Shown: piece by piece, positions 24,906 through 33,240 of the stretch
Layout: the number at the start of each line of letters is the position of its first letter
Position numbering within the stretch: position 1 is the stretch's first letter
DNA from: an uncultured Oscillospiraceae bacterium
GTDB taxonomy: Bacteria > Bacillota > Clostridia > Oscillospirales > Oscillospiraceae
Assembly: GCA_910579485.1 (NCBI GenBank)
Contig: CAJTVO010000022.1
Span: forward strand, 1 to 34,059
DNA: 34,059 bases
Direction of reading: 5' to 3'
Translations under genes and position numbers: made by a program
The notes under the pieces: generated by a model
Told to the model about the DNA's origin: nothing
The model's database searches: none
The model's input: the letters and a program-made list of their open reading frames with translations, nothing else

Positions 24906-25772
24906 TTATCCCTTCACCGCGCCGATGGTGACGCCCTCCAGGAAGTATTTTTGCAGGGAGAAGAACAGCACGAACATGGGCAGCGCGGATATGGCGGCCC
25001 CTGCCATCATGGGGGAGAGCAGGGTGCCGTTGGCGAACTTGAAGGTCTTCAGGCCCACCTGGATGGTATACATGGAATCCAGGGAGGTGACCAGGAAGGG
25101 CCAGAAGAAGGTGTTCCAGCTGCCCATGAAGGTGTTGATGGCCATGACGGCCAGCACCGTCTTGGACAGGGGCAGGATGATGGACCGGAAGATCCGGAAC
25201 TGGGTGGCGCCCTCCACCTTGGCGTTCTCTATGAGGGAGGTGGGGATGCCGGAGAAGAACTGCTTGGACAGGAAGATATTGTAGCTGGTGACGCATCCCG
25301 GCAGGATCAGGGCTGCAAAGGTGTTGGTCATCTTGAACTTGTTGACGAACAGGATATACAGGGGGACCTGAGTGACCTGATAGGGGATCATCATCGCCAT
25401 CAGGATCAGGAAGAACAGGAACGTGCCGCCCTTGAAGCGGATCTTGGCGAAGGCGTAGCCCGCCATACTGGCGAAGATCACGTTGCTGACCACGGTGGCC
25501 GCCGCCACCACGAAGCTGTTCCACAGCCACTTCACCGAGTACTGGTTGGATTTGAAGAAGTATCGATAGGAGTCCAGGCTCCAGGTCTTGGGGAAGATGG
25601 CGTAAGACCCCGAGGACATCTCCTGGGCCGGTCCGAAGGACCAGGCCAGCATATACACCAGGGGGAACAGGACCACCGCCGCGAAGAAGAACAAAAAGAT
25701 CCCCATGACCAGATTCCGCGCCACGCGGACCTTGGGATCGCGAAGATGCTGGGAATACAGACCGCTTGCCAC
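24906..25772 (-). CDS. Carbohydrate ABC transporter permease (MalG type)
   Basis: A 288-residue permease with six hydrophobic helices. The cytoplasmic EAA loop is IENAKVEGATQFRIFRSIILP, split over about 187-207, which contacts the ATPase. GTG start at 25772 with GGGGGAG six to seven bases upstream; an ATG start is not available nearby. It pairs with the MalF-type permease 17 bases upstream and the lipoprotein gene to form a CUT1 importer, probably for muropeptides or amino-sugar oligosaccharides. Confidence 0.93.
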   Translation of the reverse strand: MASGLYSQHLRDPKVRVARNLVMGIFLFFFAAVVLFPLVYMLAWSFGPAQEMSSGSYAIFPKTWSLDSYRYFFKSNQYSVKWLWNSFVVAAATVVSNVIFASMAGYAFAKIRFKGGTFLFFLILMAMMIPYQVTQVPLYILFVNKFKMTNTFAALILPGCVTSYNIFLSKQFFSGIPTSLIENAKVEGATQFRIFRSIILPLSKTVLAVMAINTFMGSWNTFFWPFLVTSLDSMYTIQVGLKTFKFANGTLLSPMMAGAAISALPMFVLFFSLQKYFLEGVTIGAVKG

Positions 25773-25789
25773 AGCTCTCTCCCCCTTTC

Positions 25790-26698
25790 TCAGTATTCCA
25801 CGTCGTCCCCGGCCACCTTGAATTGGACGGCGGTCAGAGCGGCGATGACGATGGCCAGCATAATGGCCTGGGCGCAGGCAAGCCCGTACTTGCCGTAGAC
25901 AAAGGCGTTGTTGAAGATCAGAAGCCCGATCATGGTGGTGTTGTTGTCCGGCCCGCCGCCGGTCATCATGTAGGCGTTCATGAACACCTGGAAGGAGTTG
26001 ATGATGCCCGTGACCAGCAGGAACAGGGTGGTGGGCTTGCACAGGGGGACCACGATGTAGCGCAGCTTCTGGAAGAAGGTGGCCCCGTCCAGCTCCGCCG
26101 CCTCAAAGTAGGTGTTGTCGATGCCCATGAGGGCGGCGATGTAGATGATAATGCTGCTGCCCTGGCCGGAGAGCAGGCTCATGAGGATCAGGGACAGCAT
26201 GGCCGTCTTGCTGGAGCTGAGCCAGTTCTGGGTGGGCAGGTGGAGGAAGGCCAGCAGTTGGTTGAACAGTCCCGAGGGGGACGAGTCATACAGCCACAGC
26301 CACACCACGCTCATGGCCACGCCGGAGGCCACGGCGGGGATATAGTACAGGGACTTGAACACGGACTGGGTCTTCTTCTTGAAGGGCAGGATCATCACCG
26401 CCACCCCGAAGGCGATCACCAGGGACAGGGGCACGGTGATCAGGGTGTAGACGGCGGTGTTGCGGATGGCCTTGTAGAACAGGTCGTTGGTCAGAGCGGT
26501 CTTATAGTTGTCAAACTGTACCCACTCCGCGCCGAAGGGCTTGTAATTCTGAAAGCTGGTGATAACGGCGGAGGCCACCGGGTAGACGGTCATGACGATA
26601 AAGACCGCCATGGCCACGGCGATGAACGCCCAGCCGTTGAGGTCCTCCAGCGTGATGCGGAACCGGCGGTCCCGCAGGGCCGGCGCTTTGGATCTCAT
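25790..26698 (-). CDS. Carbohydrate ABC transporter permease (MalF type)
   Basis: A 302-residue permease with six hydrophobic helices and the EAA loop FEAAELDGATFFQKLRYIVVP (in two parts, about 198-218). MTGGGPDNNTT near the C-terminus is a typical MalF/UgpA-type periplasm-side loop. ATG at 26698 with GGAGGAG upstream. It is separated from the lipoprotein gene by 122 bases that hold a stable hairpin. Confidence 0.93.
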   Translation of the reverse strand: MRSKAPALRDRRFRITLEDLNGWAFIAVAMAVFIVMTVYPVASAVITSFQNYKPFGAEWVQFDNYKTALTNDLFYKAIRNTAVYTLITVPLSLVIAFGVAVMILPFKKKTQSVFKSLYYIPAVASGVAMSVVWLWLYDSSPSGLFNQLLAFLHLPTQNWLSSSKTAMLSLILMSLLSGQGSSIIIYIAALMGIDNTYFEAAELDGATFFQKLRYIVVPLCKPTTLFLLVTGIINSFQVFMNAYMMTGGGPDNNTTMIGLLIFNNAFVYGKYGLACAQAIMLAIVIAALTAVQFKVAGDDVEY

Positions 26699-26736
26699 CT
26701 TGTCTCTCCTCCTTCTTCTCTCGTTCCGGATAAAAT

Positions 26737-26775
26737 ACGGCATGGGCCCGCCCGCCACGGGCAGACCCATGCCGT
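26737..26775 (-). promoter_or_regulatory. Intercistronic hairpin between binding protein and permeases
   Basis: Outer arms ACGGCATGGG (26737-26746) and CCCATGCCGT (26766-26775) with inner GCCCG/CGGGC pairing. No T-run follows on the minus strand. Such hairpins often stabilise the upstream lipoprotein mRNA or partly stop transcription, so that the binding protein exceeds the permeases. Confidence 0.65.
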
Positions 26776-26820
26776 CATCATACAATGCCGGGGATAGGAT
26801 ACTGGTCTTTTACCGGGAGA

Positions 26821-28266
26821 TCACTTGATAAAGCCCGTCTCGCAGCCGTCCGCGCCGAACAGGGCGACGGCCTTGGAGCAAACCTCGTCGTACATGGCCT
26901 CAGCGGTGGTCTCACCGGCCAGCAGAGCCTGGAACTTGGGAATGATGGTTTCATCCATCAAGGTCTTGGCGTTGGCGGCCTGTTCGCTGGTGATGCCGGT
27001 GGGAGGCGCCTGCACGATGCCGATGCAGCGGGTGGACGCTTCCGCGTTCCGGGGATCCTGGCCCAGGTCTGCGCCCGCCTGAGCGTCGCGGCCGGACTGG
27101 CACACGCAGGCGAGGAGGAGCTGGTTGACGGTGTCGGCGGCCCGCTGGCCGGAGCAGATATAGTTGAGGAACAGGCCCACGTTCTTCAGGTGCTCCTCGG
27201 TGCTGTTGTTATTGCGCAGCATGATCATGCCGTCCACCGTGCCGAAGCAGGACTCGGTCACGCCCTCCATGGTGGGCACGGGCAGGAAAGCGTATTCCAC
27301 TTCCACGGAGCCCTCTACCGCCTCGCCGGTGGCAATACCGGCGTTGTTCTTGTTGATGTTGTTCTCGAACAGAGGCATGGCCTTACCGGTGATCATGGCG
27401 TTGCCGGTCTCCAGCATCACCAGGCGCTGGCCGGCCTCCACGGCATAGTTGGGCATCCAGCCGGAGGAAACCATGGTCTCCACGGAGGAGAGCAGGGTCT
27501 TCATGTTCTCAGAGGTGTAGGCGTACTTCAGATCCTTGGTGAAGTTGGCGGTAATGCCCGCGCCCACGCCGAAGATGCTGACGAAGTCTCCGGTAGCCAC
27601 GGCGGCGTTGGCGAACACAAAGCCGTAGGTATCGCCCTTGGTGCCGGTCTCGATGGCCTTGAGGAACTCCTCATAGGTCCAGCCTTCGGCCTGCACCTTA
27701 TCCACGTCCACGCCGGCGTCGGTCATCATCTGCCGGTTTCCGCCCAGGGCCTGAATGGTCAGGTACAGGGGCAGGCCGTACAGGGTATTGTCCAGGGTCA
27801 TGTAGTCCAGCGCGTTCTGGTCATAGTCCTCCAGGGCGCCCTCGGGCAGGTAGGGCTTCACGTCCATGGCCACGCCCATTTCCACATATGTACCGATGGC
27901 GCCGTAGCTGACCTCGGCAATGTCGGGAGCCTCGCCGGAGAGGGCCATGGTGGAGAGCTTGCTGCTATGGTCATCCCAGGCGGTGGAGATGACCTCTACC
28001 TTCAAATGGGGATACTCCTTCTGGAACCCATCGATCCAGCCGGCCAGCAGTTCGGCGTAATCGCCGGTAACGGGGGGCGCCATGATGACGATGGTGTCCT
28101 CCTGGGCGGCAGGTTCCGGATCGGGGGTCTTATCGCCCTCAGCGGGCGCGGGGGCGTCCTGCTTGGGGGTATCGGGGGTGCTGTTGGGCTGATCGTTGTT
28201 CCCGCCGCAGGCGGCCAGGCCCAGGATCATACAAAGACTCAGAAGCAGTGCAAAAAACTTTTTCAT
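26821..28266 (-). CDS. ABC transporter substrate-binding lipoprotein (family 1)
   Basis: A 481-residue lipoprotein. A type II signal peptide has a lipobox LAAC with Cys20, then an acidic, Pro-rich linker (about 21-56) and a family 1 extracellular solute-binding fold (from IVIMAPPVTGDY, about 59). FQKEYPHLKVEVIS and SGEAPDIAEVSYG are usual family blocks. Cargo is inferred from the operon: GlcNAc/MurNAc saccharides or muropeptides. First gene of the operon, AAGGAGG before the ATG. No ATPase gene accompanies it, as is common for CUT1 systems sharing an MsmK-type ATPase. Confidence 0.93.
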   Translation of the reverse strand: MKKFFALLLSLCMILGLAACGGNNDQPNSTPDTPKQDAPAPAEGDKTPDPEPAAQEDTIVIMAPPVTGDYAELLAGWIDGFQKEYPHLKVEVISTAWDDHSSKLSTMALSGEAPDIAEVSYGAIGTYVEMGVAMDVKPYLPEGALEDYDQNALDYMTLDNTLYGLPLYLTIQALGGNRQMMTDAGVDVDKVQAEGWTYEEFLKAIETGTKGDTYGFVFANAAVATGDFVSIFGVGAGITANFTKDLKYAYTSENMKTLLSSVETMVSSGWMPNYAVEAGQRLVMLETGNAMITGKAMPLFENNINKNNAGIATGEAVEGSVEVEYAFLPVPTMEGVTESCFGTVDGMIMLRNNNSTEEHLKNVGLFLNYICSGQRAADTVNQLLLACVCQSGRDAQAGADLGQDPRNAEASTRCIGIVQAPPTGITSEQAANAKTLMDETIIPKFQALLAGETTAEAMYDEVCSKAVALFGADGCETGFIK

Positions 28267-28333
28267 GTTGACCTCCTTGATTCATCCTCATTCTTTCTTG
28301 GCCGGGGGACCTTCTCTCCCCCGAGACGGCCTT

Positions 28334-28362
28334 ATTGTACCGTGATAAAACAATCTTGTCAA
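28334..28362 (-). promoter_or_regulatory. Promoter of the muropeptide operon
   Basis: Minus-strand TTGACA (28357-28362), 17-bp spacer, TACAAT (28334-28339). A GC-rich hairpin-forming stretch (GGGGGA / TCCCCC, about 28304-28322) lies in the leader. Confidence 0.85.
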
Positions 28363-28376
28363 CGATTTCGACTTTT

Positions 28377-28395
28377 GATGAAACATTGTTTCATC
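28377..28395. promoter_or_regulatory. Perfect 19-bp palindrome, probable RpiR/MurR-like operator
   Basis: GATGAAACATTGTTTCATC is perfectly symmetric around its central base. It lies 15 bp upstream of the -35 box of the operon promoter, in the gap to the divergent RpiR gene. TGAAA...TTTCA symmetry suits RpiR-family regulators. A degenerate half-site (GATAAAACAAT, 28343-28353) overlaps the promoter spacer. The rest of 28267-28574 contains only leader and promoter sequence. Confidence 0.7.
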
Positions 28396-28511
28396 TCCTG
28401 ACTGGTTTTTGCCGGTTTCGCGCAAAGAGAAGGATACGCCGTCCGAATTTTTTGTCGGTATGACTAAAAAGGACGGGATTTTTTTGGCACCCGTCCCATC
28501 CGCCGCCGGGC

Positions 28512-28540
28512 TTGCGCCGGAGCGGGATGTCCTTTATACT
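28512..28540 (+). promoter_or_regulatory. Promoter of the RpiR-family regulator
   Basis: TTGCGC (28512-28517), 17-bp spacer, TATACT (28535-28540), 35 bases before the start codon. Confidence 0.55.
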
Positions 28541-28574
28541 AGGAGCAGAACAGACGGCAGGAGGAACACGGCCT

Positions 28575-29420
28575 ATGAAAAACGTTTTGATCCGCATGAA
28601 CCAGTACCGGGCCCAGGCCAGCGGGGCGGAGCGAGGGGTCCTGGACTGGGTGCTGGAGAACCCGGAGGCGGCGTCCCAGTGCAGCATCCACCGGCTGGCC
28701 GAGCAGAGCTACACGTCGCCCTCCACGGTGGTCCGCATCTGCCGGAAGCTGGGGTTCGAGGGCTACCGCGACCTGCAGAAGTCCCTGCTGTGCGAGCTGG
28801 CCATCCGCCAGGAGAACAAGGCCGATCCCAGCGGCCAGCTGGAGTACACCGACCAGCTGACGGATATCATCGACAAGGTGACCTACCGCAACATCGCCTC
28901 CCTGGAGAACTCCCGTATGCTCATCGAGCCGGAGGTCATCCGCAGGAGCGTGGACCTCATCTGCGCCAGCAGCACGGTGCTGCTATTCGGCATGGGGGCC
29001 TCCTTCCTGGTGGCCCAGGACGCCTATCAGAAATTCATCCGGGTGGGCAAGCGCTGCGCCCTGTCGGAGGACATCCACTGTCAGTACGTCCACGCCCGCA
29101 ACGCCGGTCCCTCCGACGTGGCGATCATCATCAGCTATACCGGCTATACCGAGGAGATCCTCCGCTGCGCCCGGGACCTGCGGCGGCAGGGCACGCCCAT
29201 CGTGGCCATCACCCGGTTCGAGCCCTCCCCCCTGTCCCAGATGTCGGACTGCAACCTGTACGTGGTGGCCATGGAGGAGACCTTCCGCAGCGGGGCCATG
29301 TCCTCCCGTATCGCCCAGCTGAATATGATCGACATCCTCTTTACCGCCTACTTCAACCGCAGCTACGACCTGAGCATCCGCCATTTTGAGAAGACCCAGA
29401 TCAGCAAGCAGGACCTGTAG
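28575..29420 (+). CDS. RpiR/MurR-type transcriptional regulator
   Basis: A 281-residue regulator. The N-terminal HTH_6 domain (about 1-77) has SIHRLAEQSYTSPSTVVRICRKLGF in two parts (about 37-61). The SIS domain (about 125-250) has VLLFGMGASFLVAQDAYQKF and IIISYTGYTEEILRCARDL, which bind phosphosugars. By analogy to MurR, the ligand is probably MurNAc-6-P or GlcNAc-6-P. It is divergent from the salvage operon and a perfect palindrome lies between them. ATG at 28575 with AGGAGG ten bases upstream. Confidence 0.93.
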   Translation: MKNVLIRMNQYRAQASGAERGVLDWVLENPEAASQCSIHRLAEQSYTSPSTVVRICRKLGFEGYRDLQKSLLCELAIRQENKADPSGQLEYTDQLTDIIDKVTYRNIASLENSRMLIEPEVIRRSVDLICASSTVLLFGMGASFLVAQDAYQKFIRVGKRCALSEDIHCQYVHARNAGPSDVAIIISYTGYTEEILRCARDLRRQGTPIVAITRFEPSPLSQMSDCNLYVVAMEETFRSGAMSSRIAQLNMIDILFTAYFNRSYDLSIRHFEKTQISKQDL

Positions 29421-29479
29421 GCGGCCCGTTGGCATCTTCTCCCGCGATGGCGAAATCTGTTGGCACAAATGAATCGCGC

Positions 29480-29513
29480 AAAAATGCCGGTCATCCTCTG
29501 ACCGGCATTTTTT
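29480..29513. terminator. Bidirectional terminator
   Basis: Arms AAAAATGCCGGTCA (29480-29493) and TGACCGGCATTTTTT (29499-29513) with a 5-base loop, between the convergent RpiR and permease genes. Confidence 0.92.
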
Positions 29514-29534
29514 ATATGGAGACGGCATCTTTTC

Positions 29535-30668
29535 TCAGGCAAAGAGCAGGGCAAGCGGCAGCAGGACCGCCAAAAACCCCAGATTGGTCCACGTAAAGCA
29601 GCGGAAATACGCCCCCTTGACCTCCCCCGCCTCCCGCGCGACCAGCTTATAGGAGATCAGGCTCGCCATGGAGGCGATCAGCGTGCCAAGTCCGCCAATG
29701 TTGACGCCAACGATCAGCGCGGAGAGGTCCTCCGTAAATCCCGACAGCAGGAGCGCGGCCGGAACGTTGCTGATCACCTGGCTGGCGGCCGCGCCCGCCA
29801 GCAGCTCATGGCCGGAGACGATCCGCTGAAGGAGGCCGTGAAAGGCTGGGAGCCTTCCCATATTGCCAATGAAGATGAAAAAACCGGCAAACGTCAGCAG
29901 CAGGCCGTAGTCCACGCGCCTGAATATGGACCGGTCCGCCAGCAGCAGCCCGCCAGCCGTGAGGACGAGGGTCAGCCCGTAGGGGAGCACCCTTGCCACC
30001 GTGAGCAGCGCCAGGACGAAGAGCAGGAGGTACGCGGCGAGCTGGGCCTTCTTGTCCGAAAGCCGGACCTTTTCGGCAAAGGCAACTTCGATGGAGCCGT
30101 CATAGCCCCGCGTCTGCACCGCGCTCCAGACCAGGACCAGGAGCAGGGAGGCCAGCGTATAGGGCAGCATCAGCCGGAGGAAGGCCCCGGGAGAGAGGCC
30201 CGCCTTTCCATACAGATACAGATTCTGCGGGTTCCCTATGGGCGTCAGCATGCTGCCCAGATTGGCGGCGACCGTCTGCAGGACCACGACGGGGACCAGC
30301 AGGCGCTTCCTGGCCTCCGCCCCCGCCAGGTCCAGGACGGTGAAGGTGAAGGGGACAAAGGTGATGAGCGCCACGTCGTTTGTGATGGCCATGCTGGAAA
30401 AGAAGCAGAGCAGGACGAGGATCCACGCCAGCTGCCGCGCCTTCTTCACCCGGCTCAGAAGCGCCTGGGCCACCCACTGGAAAACGCCGGTCCTTTGCAG
30501 CCCGGACATCACGCCCATCAGGCAGAACAGGATGGACAGGGTGCGGAGATCGATATAGGACGCATATCCCGCGTCCGGATGGACGAAGAACATGGACATC
30601 GCCGCCAGCGCCAGCGCGGCGCACAGCACGGTCTCCTGCTTGATCAAATGAGCGGCTTTTTCTTTCAT
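29535..30668 (-). CDS. SLC13/ArsB-NhaD-like ion transporter superfamily permease
   Basis: A 377-residue membrane protein with about ten hydrophobic helices. MAITNDVALITFVPFTF (about 93-109) and NLGSMLTPIGNPQNLYLYGK (about 135-154) match the conserved loops of the citrate-transporter-like/ArsB/NhaD domain; ASQVISNVPAALLLSGF (about 287-303) is the second repeat's discontinuous helix. The family moves anions or dicarboxylates with cations; the substrate cannot be assigned. AAGGAG precedes the ATG. Own promoter at 30760-30788. Confidence 0.85.
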   Translation of the reverse strand: MKEKAAHLIKQETVLCAALALAAMSMFFVHPDAGYASYIDLRTLSILFCLMGVMSGLQRTGVFQWVAQALLSRVKKARQLAWILVLLCFFSSMAITNDVALITFVPFTFTVLDLAGAEARKRLLVPVVVLQTVAANLGSMLTPIGNPQNLYLYGKAGLSPGAFLRLMLPYTLASLLLVLVWSAVQTRGYDGSIEVAFAEKVRLSDKKAQLAAYLLLFVLALLTVARVLPYGLTLVLTAGGLLLADRSIFRRVDYGLLLTFAGFFIFIGNMGRLPAFHGLLQRIVSGHELLAGAAASQVISNVPAALLLSGFTEDLSALIVGVNIGGLGTLIASMASLISYKLVAREAGEVKGAYFRCFTWTNLGFLAVLLPLALLFA

Positions 30669-30759
30669 CTGCGTTCTCCTTGTCTATGTGCCTTCCGGTT
30701 TTCCAGCGGCGGCCTCCGATCTGCCGCGGCGTCCCTCTTCCCTATCGTTCGGCTTCATT

Positions 30760-30788
30760 ATTATATCGTAGGAGCCGCCACAGCGCAA
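30760..30788 (-). promoter_or_regulatory. Promoter of the SLC13/ArsB-like permease
   Basis: Minus-strand TTGCGC (30783-30788) and TATAAT (30760-30765), 17-bp spacer. Confidence 0.65.
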
Positions 30789-30841
30789 CCCAAAAGGAAC
30801 CCTATTTTTTCAATTTTCGTTCATCTTTCATTCATAAAGTC

Positions 30842-30870
30842 TTGACATTTTTCCCAATGACCGGTATGAT
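30842..30870 (+). promoter_or_regulatory. Promoter of the NSS transporter
   Basis: TTGACA (30842-30847), 17-bp spacer, TATGAT (30865-30870). Confidence 0.75.
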
Positions 30871-30930
30871 GTATGGGCCTCAGAAGCGTCCGGCTTTTGA
30901 GGAAAAAACGAGAGAGGAACGGTTATTTGC

Positions 30931-32283
30931 ATGAAACGGGAGCGTTTTCAGTCCCGCCTGGGTTTCCTGCTGGTCAGCGCCGGATGCGCCGTGGGCATCG
31001 GCAACGTGTGGAAATTCCCCTACGTCACGGGAGCCAACGGCGGAGGCGTCTTCGTATTGTTCTACCTGCTGTTCCTGGCCATCATGGGCGTGCCCGTGCT
31101 GACCATGGAGCTGGCGGTGGGCCGGGCCAGCCGGAAGACGGCGGTCCAGGGCTATCAGGCCCTTCAGAAGCCGGGGAGCAAGTGGCATATCCACGGCTGG
31201 TTCTGCGTGGCGGGCAACTGCCTGCTGATGATGTACTACACCACCGTCTCCGGCTGGATGCTGGGCTACTTCTTCAAGTTCGCCTCGGGCGCCTTCAGCG
31301 GCCTGGAGGGCGCGGCGGTGGACGGCGTGTTCTTTAACATGCAGGCGGACCCCTGGGAAATGACCCTCTGGATGGCCCTGACGGTCATGGGCGGCTTCCT
31401 GGTGTGCAGCTTCGGCCTGCAAAAGGGCCTGGAGCGCATCACGAAGGGGATGATGCTGGGCCTGCTGATCCTGATCGCTGTGCTGGCGGTCAACAGCCTG
31501 ACCCTGGAGGGGGCGATGGAGGGCGTGAAGTTCTACCTCCTGCCGGACTTCGGACGGGCCATGGAGGCCGGGTTGGGGAACGTGGTCACCGCCGCTATGA
31601 ACCAGGCCTTCTTCACCCTGAGCGTGGGCATCTCCTCCATGGAGGTCTTCGGCAGCTATATGAGCCGGAACAACACCCTGACCAGCGAGGCGGTGCGCAT
31701 CTGCCTGCTGGACACCTTCGTAGCGCTGACGGCGGGACTCATCATCTTCCCCGCCTGCTTCTCCTTCGGCGTGGAGCCGGACAACGGGCCCCCGCTGATC
31801 TTCATGACCCTGCCCAAGGTGTTCCTGAACATGAGCGGCGGACGGTTCTGGGGAGCCCTGTTCTTCCTGTTCATGACCTTCGCCAGCTTCTCCACGGTCA
31901 TCGCCGTGTTCGAGAACCTCCAGGCCAGCGCCATCGACAACTTCGGCTGGTCCCGGAAGAAGGCCTCCGTGGTGAACTGCCTCTTCCTGCTGGCCGCCAG
32001 TATGCCCTGCGTTCTGGGCTACAACGTCTGGAAGGACCTCCGCCTCATCGGCGGCCGGGACGTGCTGGACAGCGAGGACTTCCTGGTCAGCAACCTGCTG
32101 CTGCCCCTGGGGTCCCTGGTCTACCTTCTGTTCTGCGTCAGCAGGCGGGGCTGGGGCTTCGACCGCTATCTGGAGGAGGCCAACGCCGGAGAGGGCCTGA
32201 AAATGCCCCGCTGGCTGAAGCCCTACTTCGTCTTCGTGCTCCCCGTGCTGATCCTGATCATCCTGATCCAGGGCCTGCTGTGA
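30931..32283 (+). CDS. Sodium-dependent transporter, NSS (SNF) family
   Basis: A 450-residue protein with 11-12 hydrophobic helices. The first helix GCAVGIGNVWKFPYVTGANGGG, in two parts (about 18-39), is the sodium/substrate-binding signature; PVLTMELAVGR (about 55-65) follows. Bacterial NSS proteins are sodium-amino acid symporters of the LeuT fold; the cargo is unknown. GAGAGGAA is 12 or more bases before the ATG, a rather loose ribosome binding site. Divergent from the SLC13/ArsB-like gene and followed by the recombinase gene. Confidence 0.93.
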   Translation: MKRERFQSRLGFLLVSAGCAVGIGNVWKFPYVTGANGGGVFVLFYLLFLAIMGVPVLTMELAVGRASRKTAVQGYQALQKPGSKWHIHGWFCVAGNCLLMMYYTTVSGWMLGYFFKFASGAFSGLEGAAVDGVFFNMQADPWEMTLWMALTVMGGFLVCSFGLQKGLERITKGMMLGLLILIAVLAVNSLTLEGAMEGVKFYLLPDFGRAMEAGLGNVVTAAMNQAFFTLSVGISSMEVFGSYMSRNNTLTSEAVRICLLDTFVALTAGLIIFPACFSFGVEPDNGPPLIFMTLPKVFLNMSGGRFWGALFFLFMTFASFSTVIAVFENLQASAIDNFGWSRKKASVVNCLFLLAASMPCVLGYNVWKDLRLIGGRDVLDSEDFLVSNLLLPLGSLVYLLFCVSRRGWGFDRYLEEANAGEGLKMPRWLKPYFVFVLPVLILIILIQGLL

Positions 32284-32303
32284 GGCCGGCGCGGCGAAAA
32301 AAA

Positions 32304-32334
32304 TTGCAGGTTGCTCTAATTGATGCATTATAAC
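32304..32334 (+). promoter_or_regulatory. Weak candidate promoter of the recombinase gene
   Basis: TTGCAG (32304-32309) and TATAAC (32329-32334) have a 19-bp spacer. The predicted start, near 32341, would fall inside the left arm of the hairpin at 32334-32380. Confidence 0.35.
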
Positions 32335-32380
32335 CCCCTTTGTTGTGTGAGAATAGAAGGGTCTTACACAACGAAGGGGG
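32334..32380 (+). promoter_or_regulatory. Inverted repeat covering the recombinase ribosome binding site
   Basis: Arms CCCCCTTTGTTGTGT (32334-32348) and ACACAACGAAGGGGG (32366-32380) pair at all 15 positions (one G-U), with a 17-base loop. The right arm contains the AAGGGGG ribosome binding site (32374-32380), so longer transcripts would hide it. Confidence 0.7.
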
Positions 32381-32387
32381 TCATTGC

Positions 32388-33206
32388 ATGAATACGGATA
32401 TCATGAGCTTTGCCGCATATCTGCGGAAGGAGGAGCGCAGCGCCGCCACCATCGAGAAATACGTCCGGGAGGCGGGGCGGTTTCTCCGGTGGCTGGATGG
32501 GCGTACAGCCGGAAAGGAATTGGCGCTGGCTTACAAGGAGGCGCTTATGGGGGAACGCACGCCCGCCGGGGTGAACGGAGCCGTTGCCGCGCTGAACTGT
32601 CTTTTTTCCTTTTGGGGACTGCCTGAGTGCAGGATGCGGTCTGTAAAGATCCAGCGGAGGATCTTTCGGGACGAGGAACGTGAGCTGACCGAAAAAGAAT
32701 ACCGCCGCCTTCTGGCAGCGGCGAAGGGGAACCGGAGGCTTCTGCTGGTGATGGAGACCATCTGCGCCACCGGCATCCGGGTCTCGGAGCTGAAATTTTT
32801 CACCGTAGAGGCCGTGCGGCGGGGACGGGCCGAGGTGTATAACAAGGGAAAAAACCGGCCTGTCTTTCTGCCGGGAAAGCTGCAAAAAACGCTGCTGCAA
32901 TATATAAAGGCGCAGGGGATCGAAAGCGGGCCGGTGTTCATCACCCGTTCGGGAAGACCCCTGGACCGCAGCAACATCTGGTCGGATATGAAAAAGCTGT
33001 GCCGGACGGCGAGGGTGGCGGATGCAAAGGTTTTTCCCCACAATCTGCGGCACCTGTTTGCGCGGATGTACTATGGATTGGAGAAGGATATTGTCCGCCT
33101 GGCGGACATCCTTGGACATGCGAGCATCAACACGACCAGAATTTATACGATGGAATCCGGAGCCGAACACCGGCGGCAGCTGGAGCGAATGCGGCTGGTG
33201 ATATGA
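32388..33206 (+). CDS. Tyrosine recombinase / site-specific integrase
   Basis: A 272-residue protein with an N-terminal SAM-like core-binding domain (about 1-85) and a catalytic domain (about 97-272). All catalytic residues are present: Arg131 in TGIRVSEL, Lys155 in NKGKNRP, His218 and Arg221 in HNLRHLF, His244 in LGHAS and the nucleophile Tyr253 in TTRIYTM. The size fits stand-alone Xer-like or DNA-inverting recombinases better than long phage integrases. No other mobile-element gene is adjacent. The stop overlaps the start of a site-like inverted repeat, which together with a second copy flanks a promoter segment: it is the likely inverting enzyme. Confidence 0.93.
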   Translation: MNTDIMSFAAYLRKEERSAATIEKYVREAGRFLRWLDGRTAGKELALAYKEALMGERTPAGVNGAVAALNCLFSFWGLPECRMRSVKIQRRIFRDEERELTEKEYRRLLAAAKGNRRLLLVMETICATGIRVSELKFFTVEAVRRGRAEVYNKGKNRPVFLPGKLQKTLLQYIKAQGIESGPVFITRSGRPLDRSNIWSDMKKLCRTARVADAKVFPHNLRHLFARMYYGLEKDIVRLADILGHASINTTRIYTMESGAEHRRQLERMRLVI

Positions 33207-33240
33207 AGATACCACGGAATTTTTGTTCCGTGGTATCTTC
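33205..33240. repeat. Candidate recombination site L (inverted repeat)
   Basis: Perfect 15-bp arms GAAGATACCACGGAA (33205-33219) and TTCCGTGGTATCTTC (33226-33240) around the 6-bp spacer TTTTTG (33220-33225). The 26-bp core 33210-33235 occurs again, reverse-complemented with one mismatch, at 33429-33454. Two inverted arms around a short asymmetric spacer is the form of a tyrosine recombinase core site. Confidence 0.8.

Noticed and set aside
26785..28401. 538-codon plus-strand frame opposite the binding-protein gene
   Set aside because: Shadow of a lipoprotein gene with signal peptide and lipobox; it also crosses the operon promoter.
32388..33206. Recombinase as the integrase of a prophage or conjugative element
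   Set aside because: No phage, relaxase or excisionase genes nearby, no tRNA att site seen, and the flanking inverted sites fit DNA inversion better.
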